Source: Postechiella marina
GTDB taxonomy: Bacteria; Bacteroidota; Bacteroidia; Flavobacteriales; Flavobacteriaceae
Assembly: GCF_039538365.1 (NCBI RefSeq)
Contig: NZ_BAABCA010000006.1
Location: 124,001 to 188,000, forward strand
Reading direction: 5' to 3'
DNA length: 64,000 bases
Shown: in pieces, positions 18,266 to 27,727 of the stretch
Position numbering within the stretch: position 1 is the first letter of the stretch
Layout: each line of letters opens with the position of its first letter
Notes under the pieces: generated by a model
The model's database searches: none
What the model was told of the DNA's origin: nothing
Seen by the model: the letters and a program-made list of their open reading frames with translations, nothing else
Program-made: the position numbers and the translations under genes

Positions 18266-19101
18266 TAATTGGCTGGTGTTTTTCCTGTAATTTTTTTAAA
18301 CACTTTAGAGAAATAAGAAAAATTATCGAAGCCTACTTTCTCAGAAATAGCTTTTATCGAATCGTTGGTGGTATGCAATAGCAACTGTGCCCGCTCTACC
18401 CTTTTAGATTGTATATATAAATTAGGACGCATTTTATATTTTTCGTAAAAACTTCTAGAAAAATGATCTTTACTTAAATTACTAAAAGCTGCCAAACGCT
18501 CTACTGTTAAATTTTCGTGCAAGTTTTCTAGTAAATAAACAAGCACTTTATCTATGTCTCGACGCTCCCTTTTTTCTGAAGACCGATTACCTTCTACAAT
18601 AAATCGCGACAGTAAAATTTTTAGTAAACCTTGGGTTTCTAAATAAAAACTAGAATTTAATCGCGTTTTTTTTAACTCTAAAAACGAAGAAAAACTTTTG
18701 TATTTATGAGGATTATCGTCTAGTAAAGACCGGTTAGGGTTTATCTCCAATAATCTTTTAAAATAATAAGTATCTAGTTTTGAAGATTTAATTTGATATC
18801 GAAAATCATTAAAACTAAAAACAGAAAGCCCATTACCTATTTCTTCCATAAAACTAATATAAAGCTGCTCGTGCTGCAATTCGCATTTATACCTACTATA
18901 CGTGTAACTGGGTATTAAATACATGTAACCAGGCTTTAAATCGAACTTTTTATCGTTATGGTATACATAAGCATGCCCAGAGGTAATTAAATACATTCTT
19001 ACAAAGGGACTTATAACGTTGTCGTAATCCCAAGAAGCATCTAATTTTACCAAATCGATGTTTAATAAAAAAAATCTCAAATATTTTAAATAGTCTTGCA
19101 T
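18241..19101 (-). CDS. AraC-family transcriptional regulator
   Basis: The 286 residues have an N-terminal cupin-like sensor domain (DASWDYDNVISPFVRMYLITSGHAYV, then LKPGYMYLIPSYTY) and a C-terminal double helix-turn-helix (LTVERLAAFSNLSKDHFSRSFYEKY, ending in GFDNFSYFSKVFKKITGKTPANYKK). AraC proteins of this type usually sense a sugar and activate nearby catabolic genes. It is a close paralogue of the regulator 6 bp upstream. Its position next to sulfatases suggests control of the adjacent polysaccharide genes. Confidence 0.92.
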   Translation of the reverse strand: MQDYLKYLRFFLLNIDLVKLDASWDYDNVISPFVRMYLITSGHAYVYHNDKKFDLKPGYMYLIPSYTYSRYKCELQHEQLYISFMEEIGNGLSVFSFNDFRYQIKSSKLDTYYFKRLLEINPNRSLLDDNPHKYKSFSSFLELKKTRLNSSFYLETQGLLKILLSRFIVEGNRSSEKRERRDIDKVLVYLLENLHENLTVERLAAFSNLSKDHFSRSFYEKYKMRPNLYIQSKRVERAQLLLHTTNDSIKAISEKVGFDNFSYFSKVFKKITGKTPANYKKEQSQV

Positions 19102-19107
19102 ATAATA

Positions 19108-19962
19108 CTATATATCAAAATGTTGCTTACGAAAATTAGCTGGAGAATTCCCTACTATTTTCTTAAAAGTTCTTGAAAAATATGAGATATTAGCCAAGCC
19201 TACTTCGGCAGCTATTTGCTTTAAAGACTTCTCTGTTGTTACTAATAAAAACTGCGCTTTTTCTATTCGCTTTTGTTGTATATATTTATTAGGACGTATA
19301 CCAAAACTAGCATTAAAACTTCTCGAAAAATGATCTTCGCTAAAATTGCAATATCTAGCCAAGACCGCAATAGACAAATCGTTTTTAAGATTCTTTGCTA
19401 TATATATTAGTACCTTATTTAAATCGCCATCGCTACCGCCAAGGTTATCGACATCTGCATCTAAAATAAATCTTGAAAAAAGCACAGATAAAATACCTTG
19501 AGTTTCCATGTAATGATGTGCGTTAAAACCCTTGTTTTTTTCACTTAAACTCCTGTTTATATGCGCCTTGGGCTTAGAATCGGTAACCACCTTATCTGGA
19601 TTTATCTCTACGAGTCTTTTAAAATACAAAGCATCATTTTTAGTGGCTTTCACTTTATATTTAAATTGTTTCAAATTATAAATAGACATACCTTGCTGTA
19701 CTTCCTCAAAAAAACTAACATAAAATTGCTCGTGGTACTTTTCGCAATAATAGCTGTTATAAGTAAAACTAGGAATTAAATACAAATAGCCAGGCTCTAA
19801 TTTAAACCACTGATTAGTATAAAACACACTAGCATTACCTGTGGTAACATAAAACAACCTCGAAAACGGGCTAATTACATCATCATACTTCCACGAAGAA
19901 TCTAACTTAGCGTAACCAGCATGCAATATATCAAGCGTAAGAGACTCTAATTCTTTATACAT
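19108..19962 (-). CDS. AraC-family transcriptional regulator, tandem paralogue
   Basis: The 284 residues have the same layout as the neighbouring regulator: a cupin-like sensor (DSSWKYDDVISPFSRLFYVTTG, LEPGYLYLIPSFTY) and a C-terminal HTH pair (LARYCNFSEDHFSRSFNASF, SYFSRTFKKIVGNSPANFRK). The two align end to end and must be a tandem duplication. Divergence in the middle region (residues about 100-160) would allow different ligands. The gene diverges from the planctomycete-type cassette at 20132 and is a good candidate for its regulator. Confidence 0.92.
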   Translation of the reverse strand: MYKELESLTLDILHAGYAKLDSSWKYDDVISPFSRLFYVTTGNASVFYTNQWFKLEPGYLYLIPSFTYNSYYCEKYHEQFYVSFFEEVQQGMSIYNLKQFKYKVKATKNDALYFKRLVEINPDKVVTDSKPKAHINRSLSEKNKGFNAHHYMETQGILSVLFSRFILDADVDNLGGSDGDLNKVLIYIAKNLKNDLSIAVLARYCNFSEDHFSRSFNASFGIRPNKYIQQKRIEKAQFLLVTTEKSLKQIAAEVGLANISYFSRTFKKIVGNSPANFRKQHFDI

Positions 19963-20131
19963 TATACATCTTTTTCAACATTATTTTTAATATTTCACAC
20001 ATGTAAAGTTAGCATAAAAAAACATGATAAAGATCAGCCATGTCGGAAATGTACATTTTATAGCCTGATTTGATTATCTATTTTACTTTAAGTTACACAT
20101 ACCTTTGTAAAAACACCAAGATTCATTTTTT

Positions 20132-23100
20132 ATGTTAAAAGGTATGAGAATTTTTGCTCTTTTTATAGGCACTATATTTATGTATAGCTGTGGCCCAGAT
20201 TTACCAGAAACGGTAGCAATCGAGTACGACAAGTTACCTAAAAAAGTTGATTTTAATCAGCATGTAAAACCTATTTTATCAGACAAGTGTTTTCTTTGTC
20301 ATGGTCCAGATGCAGGTAATATTAAGGCTGGTTTACAACTACACACCGCCGAGGTTGCTTATGCAGAACTACCTGAGACACCTGGTAAGGTTGCAATTAA
20401 ACCAGGTAACTTAGAGAAAAGTGAATTCTTTCACCGTATTATTACCGACGATCCAGATTTAATTATGCCAGAACCAGGATCTCATTTAACACTAACTGAT
20501 TATGAAAAAGCAGTGCTTATTAAATGGATTGAAGATGGTGCAGAATATAAAGACCATTGGGCTTTTTTAAAGCCTGAACTATCTGAAATACCAAAGGTTA
20601 AGCAAACAGATTTTATATCGAACCCTATTGACAATTACGTTGTTGCACAATTAGAAAATTTAAACTTATCGCCTGCTAAAAAAGCAGATAAAGAAATCTT
20701 ATTACGTCGTGCTTCTTTTGATTTAACAGGCTTACCTCCTACTCTTGAAGAAATTGAAAGTTTTTTAAAAGACACCTCTCCAAATGCTTTCGAAAAACAA
20801 ATAGATAGACTTCTTGCATCTCCACATTATGGAGAGCAAATGACCTTAGATTGGATGGATCTTGCTCGTTATGCTGACACACACGGTTATAGTAACGATA
20901 GGTATAGAGACACTTCGCCATGGAGAGATTGGGTTATAGAGTCTTTTAATAAAAACATGCCTTACGACCAGTTTATTACATGGCAACTTGCTGGCGATAT
21001 GTTTGAAAACGCCACAAGAGAACAAAAACTAGCCACAACATTTAATAGACTTCACCCTCAAAATTTAGAGGGCGGTATTATAGATGAAGAATTTAGATCT
21101 GAATATGTCGCAGATAGAACAGCTACCGTTAGCCAAGGCTTGTTAGGTCTTTCTTTTGCTTGTGCTAAATGTCATGACCACAAATACGATCCTATTTCTC
21201 AAAAAAACTATTTCGAAATGTATAGTTTTTTTAATAATGTCGATGAAACAGGCTTAATTCCTTGGGATCTTGCAACACCTGTACCTGCTATGATGTTACC
21301 TACAAAAGAGCAAGAAGAAGTTTTAGCTTATTTAGAAACACTTGTAAATAAAACTGAAGAAGAGGTAAAAACAATAGCAACCAAAGAAACTGTTAAAGCG
21401 GGTAAATGGATTGCAAATAGTAACTACAAAAAACTCCCTACCAAATCGACTCCAAAAGGTTTAGTAGCTGCTTTTAACTTCAACAACGAAAAGCTCATAA
21501 ATACCGCTGGCGGTAATGGTAAAAACAAAATAAGAATGCGTCAGCAATTTGTAGATAATGAAAAAGCTGTTTACAAAAAAGGAGCTAGCGGAAAAGGACT
21601 TTACATGAATGGTGACACATGGCTAGACCTAGATAAAATTGGTATTTACCAAAGAAACCAGCCTTTTAGTATAGGCATACAAGTTTTTATACCTAAAGAC
21701 CTAGAAGAAGGTGTGATTTTTCATAAAATGAATAGCCCAGAATTACATAGCTTTAGAGGTTATCATTTAAAATTAAAAGACAATAAACTAGAAGCCTTAT
21801 TAGCTCACGTATATCCAGATAATGCTATTGTTATAGAGTCTTTAAACGACGTACCTAAAGAAAAATGGGTGCAGTTAACCATGACCTATAATGGATCTAG
21901 TAAAGCAGATGGCGTATCTATTTATATGGATGGAGAAAAACTACAAACCAAAACCATTTTCGATAACCTATATAAAGACATAATATTTCATGGCTTAAGA
22001 CTATATGGCAAAAAAAGTCCGCGTCTAGAACCCGGTTTACGTATTGGTGGCGTATGGAGAGGAAAAGGTATTGGTGGAGCAACTGTTGACGATTTAATGG
22101 TTTTTAATAAAGAATTAAGTGATATAGAAGTGCTTCAAATAGCTAATGCCGATAAATTGAAGGAAATTAAGCAGAAAGAGCAAAGTGAATTAACTGAACC
22201 TGAAAAAGAAAAAATTATTCAGTATTACTTATCTGCCAATTCCACACCTTATAATAACGCGCTTAAAAAGCTTGAAAAAGACAGACTTGTGCTAGTAGAT
22301 AGTATAGATCCTATTAAGCAAATTATGGTTATGAAAGAGAGTAAGCTTAACAGACAAACTTATATTTTAGACCGTGGAAATTACGATTCTCCTACAGATA
22401 GTGTATTCCCAAATGCGCCTCAAGACATATTTCCAATGGACGAAAGTTTACCTAAAAACAGACTTGGCTTAGCTAAATGGATTACAGACAAAGACAATCC
22501 GTTAACAGCCAGAGTAACTGTAAACAGGTATTGGCAAAACATTTTTGGAAGAGGCCTAGTAAACACCTCTGAAGATTTTGGAAATCAAGGCGAATTACCA
22601 AGTCACCCAGAATTATTAGACTGGCTAGCTATAAAGTTTATTGAATCGGGTTGGGACGTAAAAGCATTACACAAAACAATTATGATGTCTAGTACATACC
22701 AACAGAGTTCTATTATATCTAAAGAGTTATTAGCCATAGATGGCGAAAACAAATGGTTGGCTAGAGGTCCTTCTACACGACTTTCTGGAGAAATGTTAAG
22801 AGATAATGCTTTGTTAGCTTCTGGGTTATTAAATAAAACCATTGGAGGAGAAAGTGTTAAGCCTTATCAACCTGCTGGATTATGGAAAGTTAATGGAGAT
22901 ACTTATGTTCAAGATGGAGAAGAAGGCTTATACAGGCGAAGTATGTATACCATTTGGAAACGCACAGTGCCTAACCCAACAATTTCAATTTTTGATGCTC
23001 CTACCAGAGATTTATGTACAACACGTAGGCAAAAAACAAATACACCACTTCAAGCACTTGTTATTTTAAACGACCCTACTTATATCGAAGCTTCTAGAGT

Positions 23101-23383
23101 TTTAGGAAAACAAATAACAGAGGCCGAAGATTTAAAAACAGGAATAACTCATGCCTTCAAGAAATTAACTGGAAGACACATTACAGATCAAGAATTGAGT
23201 GTATTAACCAAATTACAAAAGGAAGAATTTAAAAAATTTGATAGTAACCTCGAAAAAACAAAAGGGTGGCTTCAAACAGGTGCTTTTAAAATATCTGACA
23301 CCGATAACAAAGCACTTATTGCTGCTAACTCTGTTGTAGCCAGTACCATTATGAATGCTGATGCAAGTATTACTAAACGATAA
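20132..23383 (+). CDS. PSCyt1/DUF1549/LamG/DUF1553 cytochrome-like lipoprotein (planctomycete-type)
   Basis: The protein has 1083 residues. The lipoprotein signal ends FMYSC. The ATG at 20144 follows AAAAGG and may be the real start, trimming four residues. PSCyt1 (residues about 40-140) carries a c-type haem site CFLCH at 53-57. DUF1549 (about 160-370) contains a second site CAKCH at 344-348. A LamG-like domain spans about 430-690 (FSIGIQVFIP). DUF1553 follows from about 770 (LGLAKWITDKDNPLTARVTVNRYWQ). These families co-occur in Planctomycetes and some Bacteroidota polysaccharide degraders; their chemistry is unproven. Haem sites imply extracytoplasmic electron transfer. Confidence 0.88.
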   Translation: MLKGMRIFALFIGTIFMYSCGPDLPETVAIEYDKLPKKVDFNQHVKPILSDKCFLCHGPDAGNIKAGLQLHTAEVAYAELPETPGKVAIKPGNLEKSEFFHRIITDDPDLIMPEPGSHLTLTDYEKAVLIKWIEDGAEYKDHWAFLKPELSEIPKVKQTDFISNPIDNYVVAQLENLNLSPAKKADKEILLRRASFDLTGLPPTLEEIESFLKDTSPNAFEKQIDRLLASPHYGEQMTLDWMDLARYADTHGYSNDRYRDTSPWRDWVIESFNKNMPYDQFITWQLAGDMFENATREQKLATTFNRLHPQNLEGGIIDEEFRSEYVADRTATVSQGLLGLSFACAKCHDHKYDPISQKNYFEMYSFFNNVDETGLIPWDLATPVPAMMLPTKEQEEVLAYLETLVNKTEEEVKTIATKETVKAGKWIANSNYKKLPTKSTPKGLVAAFNFNNEKLINTAGGNGKNKIRMRQQFVDNEKAVYKKGASGKGLYMNGDTWLDLDKIGIYQRNQPFSIGIQVFIPKDLEEGVIFHKMNSPELHSFRGYHLKLKDNKLEALLAHVYPDNAIVIESLNDVPKEKWVQLTMTYNGSSKADGVSIYMDGEKLQTKTIFDNLYKDIIFHGLRLYGKKSPRLEPGLRIGGVWRGKGIGGATVDDLMVFNKELSDIEVLQIANADKLKEIKQKEQSELTEPEKEKIIQYYLSANSTPYNNALKKLEKDRLVLVDSIDPIKQIMVMKESKLNRQTYILDRGNYDSPTDSVFPNAPQDIFPMDESLPKNRLGLAKWITDKDNPLTARVTVNRYWQNIFGRGLVNTSEDFGNQGELPSHPELLDWLAIKFIESGWDVKALHKTIMMSSTYQQSSIISKELLAIDGENKWLARGPSTRLSGEMLRDNALLASGLLNKTIGGESVKPYQPAGLWKVNGDTYVQDGEEGLYRRSMYTIWKRTVPNPTISIFDAPTRDLCTTRRQKTNTPLQALVILNDPTYIEASRVLGKQITEAEDLKTGITHAFKKLTGRHITDQELSVLTKLQKEEFKKFDSNLEKTKGWLQTGAFKISDTDNKALIAANSVVASTIMNADASITKR

Positions 23384-23409
23384 ATTGCTAAACTCTAAAC
23401 AAAGACATT

Positions 23410-24921
23410 ATGTGCGATCATCATAAAAAATTAACATCTAGTAATAGAGATTTACAAAAATTAGAAAGACAACTCGACAGAAGAAACTTTTTAAAGAAAA
23501 CCTCTTTAGGCCTTGGAGCTATTGCCTTAGGAAGCCTTCTTGGTTCCGAAAAAATGTTCGGAGCAACAGGAATGAAAAGTACCGAGGATATTATATTAGA
23601 TACTTATAACAAAAATAGACTAGGCTTACCTCATCATTTACCAAAAGCAAAACGTATTATATACTTGTTTCAAAGTGGCGGACCATCGCAAATGGACTTG
23701 TTCGATTATAAGCCTAAACTATTAGACATGTATGGTAAAGAACTACCAGAATCTATAATGGGAGGACAACGACTTACAGGAATGAGTGGAAACCAAAGTA
23801 CACTTCCTGTAGCACCATCTTTATTTAACTTTAAGCAATATGGAGAATCTAAAGCTTGGGTTAGTGATGCGATGCCATACCTCTCTGAAGTTGTAGACGA
23901 TTTATGCTTTATGAAAGGCATGCAAACCGATCAAATTAACCACACTCCTGCCATTACTTTTATGCAAACGGGGCATCAACTACCAGGAAGACCTTCTATT
24001 GGCTCTTGGTTAAGTTACGGTCTAGGATCTGACAACGAAAACCTACCAACGTTTATCACCCTTGTTTCTAAAAACGGAAAAGGGCAACCGCTTAAAGCTA
24101 GCTTATGGGGTAATGGTTTTTTACCTACCGAGCACCAAGGTGTACAATTTAGATCTGGAAAAGATCCTGTATTATATTTAAGTGATCCTGAAAACTATGA
24201 TGGAAACGATCGTAGAAATATGCTAGATTACCTTGGTAATTTAAACAACATCCAGAAAGATGCATACGGCGACCCAGAAATTCAAGCTAGAATGTCTCAA
24301 TACGAAATGGCCTTTAAAATGCAAACATCTGTTCCAGAAGTTACAGATTTATCTGATGAGCCAGAGCATATATTCGATTTATACGGAAAAGACAGTAGAG
24401 ACCCAGGAACCTATGCTGCAAATTGCTTAATGGCAAGAAAACTGCTTGAAAAAGGAGTTAAATTTGTTCAATTGTACCACCAAGGATGGGATCAACACAA
24501 TAACTGCCCAGGAGGTGTAAAAGGAAACTCTAAAAAAACAGACCAACCCACTGCTGCTTTAATTAAAGATTTAAAACAACGTGGTATGTTAGAAGATACT
24601 TTGGTTATTTGGGGAGGTGAATTTGGCAGAACTGTGTATTCTCAAGGGCAATTAACCAAAAAAAACTATGGAAGAGACCACCACCCTAAAGCCTTTACCA
24701 TGTGGATGGCGGGTGCAGGAGTAAAACCTGGCTTTACCTATGGTGAAACAGACGATTTTAGTTATAACGTAGTTAAAGACCCTGTGCATGTGCATGATTT
24801 TCATGCTACCTTAATGCACTTAGTTGGTGTAGACCACGAAAGGCTCACCTTTAAGCACCAAGGGCGACGTTACCGATTAACCGATGTTCATGGTCACGTT
24901 GTAAAAGATTTATTAACTTAA
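23410..24921 (+). CDS. DUF1501 protein with Tat signal
   Basis: The 503 residues include a twin-arginine motif (DRRNFLKKTSLG) with a following hydrophobic stretch, so export is folded through Tat. The body has DUF1501 features: FQSGGPSQMDLFDYKP near the start, and GWDQHNN plus VIWGGEFGRTV with a late GRDHHPKAFTMW. DUF1501 belongs to the alkaline-phosphatase/sulfatase-like fold, and the conserved Asp/His residues fit a metal site. It almost always accompanies DUF1549/DUF1553 proteins, as here, 26 bp downstream. Whether it hydrolyses an ester or serves another purpose is unknown. Confidence 0.9.
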   Translation: MCDHHKKLTSSNRDLQKLERQLDRRNFLKKTSLGLGAIALGSLLGSEKMFGATGMKSTEDIILDTYNKNRLGLPHHLPKAKRIIYLFQSGGPSQMDLFDYKPKLLDMYGKELPESIMGGQRLTGMSGNQSTLPVAPSLFNFKQYGESKAWVSDAMPYLSEVVDDLCFMKGMQTDQINHTPAITFMQTGHQLPGRPSIGSWLSYGLGSDNENLPTFITLVSKNGKGQPLKASLWGNGFLPTEHQGVQFRSGKDPVLYLSDPENYDGNDRRNMLDYLGNLNNIQKDAYGDPEIQARMSQYEMAFKMQTSVPEVTDLSDEPEHIFDLYGKDSRDPGTYAANCLMARKLLEKGVKFVQLYHQGWDQHNNCPGGVKGNSKKTDQPTAALIKDLKQRGMLEDTLVIWGGEFGRTVYSQGQLTKKNYGRDHHPKAFTMWMAGAGVKPGFTYGETDDFSYNVVKDPVHVHDFHATLMHLVGVDHERLTFKHQGRRYRLTDVHGHVVKDLLT

Positions 24922-24935
24922 CCTATAACTTATTT

Positions 24936-26066
24936 ATGTCTACAAGAAGAAACTTTTTAAAAAAAACAGGATTAGTAAGTGCAGCTGTAGCAGCATCGTC
25001 ATCAGCTTTTGGAGCATCTGTTATAACAGGTAAAAGTCAAGAAAACCATTTACTTAAAGAAACAGACACCATTTTAGGTCATGGCGATTATAAATATAAA
25101 CTTACCAAGAATTGGGCAAAATTAAGTTCTACAAGAACCCCTTTACTTAATTGCCATGAAATGGTAATGGATAGCAAAGGACGCTTAATAATGATTGGAG
25201 ATCATCCACAAAACAACATTCTTATTTTCGATAAATCTGGTAAGTTATTAGATTATTGGGGCACTGCATATCAAGGTGGTCATGGTTTAACCTTACACGA
25301 CGAAGGAGGCGAAGACATGCTATACATTGCCGATTCTGGTTGGGCACTAGGTAAAAATAATAAAATGGTAAAGCACAATGGTCGTGTAGCAAAAACGACT
25401 ATTGATGGAAAAGTAATTTTTGATATTGGACACCCTGTAACTATTGGTGTATATAAACCAGGAGAAGATTTTTGTCCAACAGAAACCGCTATTGGGCCAA
25501 ATGGAGATATTTATGTAGCTGATGGTTATGGTATGAGTCGCGTTATTCAATATGATGCCTACGGAAGGTACATAAGACATTGGGGTGGTAGTGACAATCC
25601 AGATAAAAATTATCAAATTAAAAGTGCGCATGGTGTAGCTATAGACTACAGAGACAAAAACAACCCAATGGTTGTGGTTACCTCTAGAAGTCAAGCTTGC
25701 TTTAAATGGTTTACGCTAGACGGTAAGTATATAAAAACCTTGCATTTACCAAACATGCAAGTATGCAGACCTGTTTTTGATGATGATAATTTATATGCGG
25801 GTGTATGCTGGTCTCAACCCAAAGTTGGAAAATCTAACTGGAAAGAACATACGGGCTTTGTTACTATTTTAGAAGGTGACAAAGTGGTATCTAACCCAGG
25901 TGGTACTGCACCGGACTACAAGAATGGAGAACTTCAAAAGACGTTTCAAATAGACGAAAAACCTATATTACATGGTCATGATGTGTGCATAGATGAAGAT
26001 AAAAATGTATACATATGCCAATGGAATGCTAACCATTCTGCTCCATACAAACTAGAACGCGTTTAG
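24936..26066 (+). CDS. Tat-exported NHL/six-bladed beta-propeller protein
   Basis: The 376 residues begin with a Tat motif (STRRNFLKKTG). Repeats of the NHL type are visible as MVMDSKGRLIMIGDHPQNNILIFDKSG, then IGPNGDIYVADGYG.SRVIQYDAYG, and VCIDEDKNVYICQWN near the end. Propellers of this class include lactonases and peptidyl-alpha-hydroxyglycine lyases, but no single family is certain. The gene follows DUF1501 by 14 bp and precedes a cytochrome-c membrane protein by 21 bp, so it acts with this redox cassette. A role in binding or oxidising a sugar is an inference. Confidence 0.82.
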   Translation: MSTRRNFLKKTGLVSAAVAASSSAFGASVITGKSQENHLLKETDTILGHGDYKYKLTKNWAKLSSTRTPLLNCHEMVMDSKGRLIMIGDHPQNNILIFDKSGKLLDYWGTAYQGGHGLTLHDEGGEDMLYIADSGWALGKNNKMVKHNGRVAKTTIDGKVIFDIGHPVTIGVYKPGEDFCPTETAIGPNGDIYVADGYGMSRVIQYDAYGRYIRHWGGSDNPDKNYQIKSAHGVAIDYRDKNNPMVVVTSRSQACFKWFTLDGKYIKTLHLPNMQVCRPVFDDDNLYAGVCWSQPKVGKSNWKEHTGFVTILEGDKVVSNPGGTAPDYKNGELQKTFQIDEKPILHGHDVCIDEDKNVYICQWNANHSAPYKLERV

Positions 26067-26087
26067 AAATTATTTACAGTTTACTTT

Positions 26088-27467
26088 ATGAATCAAGCAC
26101 CAGACTTTGTCTTATTTCTAGGAAGATTTCACCCTTTAGTGGTTCACTTACCTATTGGTTTTTTGTTTTTTGCATTTGTTTTAGAACTTTATAGCAAATG
26201 GAAAAATACTCCTGCACTAACACAAGCTATTCCATTAGCATTATTCTGTGGTTTTGGAAGCGCATTAATAGCCTGTGTACTAGGCTATATGCTTTCGTTA
26301 AGTGGCGATTATGATGCTAATACTTTAGACACCCACTTTTGGTTTGGAGTTGCTACAACCGTAATAGCTTTACTTGCTTGGTTAATTAGAATAGATAAAA
26401 TTAAATTATCGCATTTAAAAAGTGTAAAGGCCAATATTTCTACCCTAGCTTTAATTGTAATTTTACTAAGCGTAACTGGCCATTATGGAGGTAATTTAAC
26501 TCATGGTAGCGATTATTTAACCAAATACGCTCCTTTTGGCAAATCTAAAGATTTAGCGCTTGTTCCCGTTACTAATGTTGAAGATGCAGTAGTTTTTAGC
26601 TATTTAGTAAATCCTATTTTACAAGACAAATGTGCAAGTTGCCATAATGCAGATAAAAAGAAAGGTGGTTTATCGTTACAAGATAGTTTAGCTATTTTAA
26701 AAGGCGGAAAAAATGGCGATGTCCTTATTGCTGGAGATTCTAAAAACTCTGAATTAACACGTCGTGTATTGCTTAACCCTCATCATGATGATTTTATGCC
26801 TCCAGAAGGCAAAACACCTTTAACTGAAGAAGAAGTTGCTATTCTCTCGTATTGGATAGATAACACAAATGCTAATTTTAATGCTAAACTTGGTAGTGTA
26901 GAAACACCCGAAGACATACAAAGTATAGCTGCTAATATGCTTAATTTAAGCTCTTCTGCAAAGGGAGAAACTAAACTACCTACACTTAGTACAGTTAACG
27001 ATGATGTATTAAACGATTTGATTGCTGAAGGTTTTGTACTACGCGAATTGATTTTTGAATCTAATTTATACGAAGTTGTTTTACCATCTAATTTTATCAA
27101 GGAGGATACTGCTAATTTATTAGATTCTAAATTTGAAAAATTACTTAAAATTAAAGATCATATTATTTGGTTTTATGCTGAAGATAATTTGGTAAAGGAT
27201 AAACATTTAAAGACGATTAATGAATTTAAAAATCTTCAAAAACTAGTTATAAATAGAAATCCTATTACAGATATGGGCGTTTCTGCTTTAAAAAATCACC
27301 CAAACATAAATAGCTTAAATATTTATAAAACGAACATTACTGAAGCTAGTTTGGCGACATTTTCGAACATGCCAAAATTAAAAAAAGCCTATGTTTGGAG
27401 CACAAAAATTAATAAGGAACACGCAAATGATGCTAATAGTATGCCAGAACTTATTTTTGGATTATAA
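26088..27467 (+). CDS. DUF2231 membrane protein with cytochrome c and leucine-rich C-terminus
   Basis: The 459 residues start with four predicted membrane segments (HPLVVHLPIGFLFFAFVLEL, then three more up to about residue 150), typical of DUF2231. A planctomycete-type cytochrome c domain follows with haem site CASCH at 182-186 and DDFMPPEGKTPL. The C-terminal third has leucine-rich repeat-like segments (LQKLVINRNPITDMGVSAL, NINSLNIYKTNI). It is probably the membrane-bound electron acceptor or donor for the soluble cytochrome-bearing members of the cassette. A terminator lies directly after it. Confidence 0.88.
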   Translation: MNQAPDFVLFLGRFHPLVVHLPIGFLFFAFVLELYSKWKNTPALTQAIPLALFCGFGSALIACVLGYMLSLSGDYDANTLDTHFWFGVATTVIALLAWLIRIDKIKLSHLKSVKANISTLALIVILLSVTGHYGGNLTHGSDYLTKYAPFGKSKDLALVPVTNVEDAVVFSYLVNPILQDKCASCHNADKKKGGLSLQDSLAILKGGKNGDVLIAGDSKNSELTRRVLLNPHHDDFMPPEGKTPLTEEEVAILSYWIDNTNANFNAKLGSVETPEDIQSIAANMLNLSSSAKGETKLPTLSTVNDDVLNDLIAEGFVLRELIFESNLYEVVLPSNFIKEDTANLLDSKFEKLLKIKDHIIWFYAEDNLVKDKHLKTINEFKNLQKLVINRNPITDMGVSALKNHPNINSLNIYKTNITEASLATFSNMPKLKKAYVWSTKINKEHANDANSMPELIFGL

Positions 27468-27488
27468 GTTATAGTACATAATAATAAA

Positions 27489-27532
27489 TAAAAAAACAGC
27501 TATTTTAGAGGTAAAATAGCTGTTTTTTTTTT
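27489..27532 (+). terminator. Rho-independent terminator after the DUF2231 gene
   Basis: The stem AAACAGCTATTTTA / TAAAATAGCTGTTT has a four-base loop and is followed by nine or more T. It ends the PSCyt1-DUF1501-NHL-DUF2231 operon. Confidence 0.92.
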
Positions 27533-27613
27533 GCGTTAGGGATTGATGCGGTATCCTTTTTTGTTTTTCTCAAAAAAGATTTAACGGAAAGCCCGACCCT
27601 TGCGGTAACGCCC
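27533..27613. ncRNA. GC-rich structured intergenic element (REP-like or small RNA)
   Basis: This 80-base block is much richer in GC than its surroundings. An outer stem GCGTTA (27533-27538) pairs with TAACGC (27606-27611). GGG at 27539-27541 can pair with CCC at 27597-27599. An inner hairpin ATCCTTTTTTG / CAAAAAAGAT spans 27553-27580. The phrase AGCCCGACCC...GGTAACGCCC is one I remember from intergenic regions of many Flavobacteriaceae, so a repeated extragenic element or the Flavo-1 type RNA is possible. That identity is unverified. Confidence 0.4.
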
Positions 27614-27727
27614 AAATTTTTCTGAAAATTGACCATTTGTTGCACACAAAAAAACAATAAAGTTACCTTTTAACTTGGCTTATTTCTTATTTTTATTGTC
27701 TGAACAAACTCAACTTAAAAACATTTT

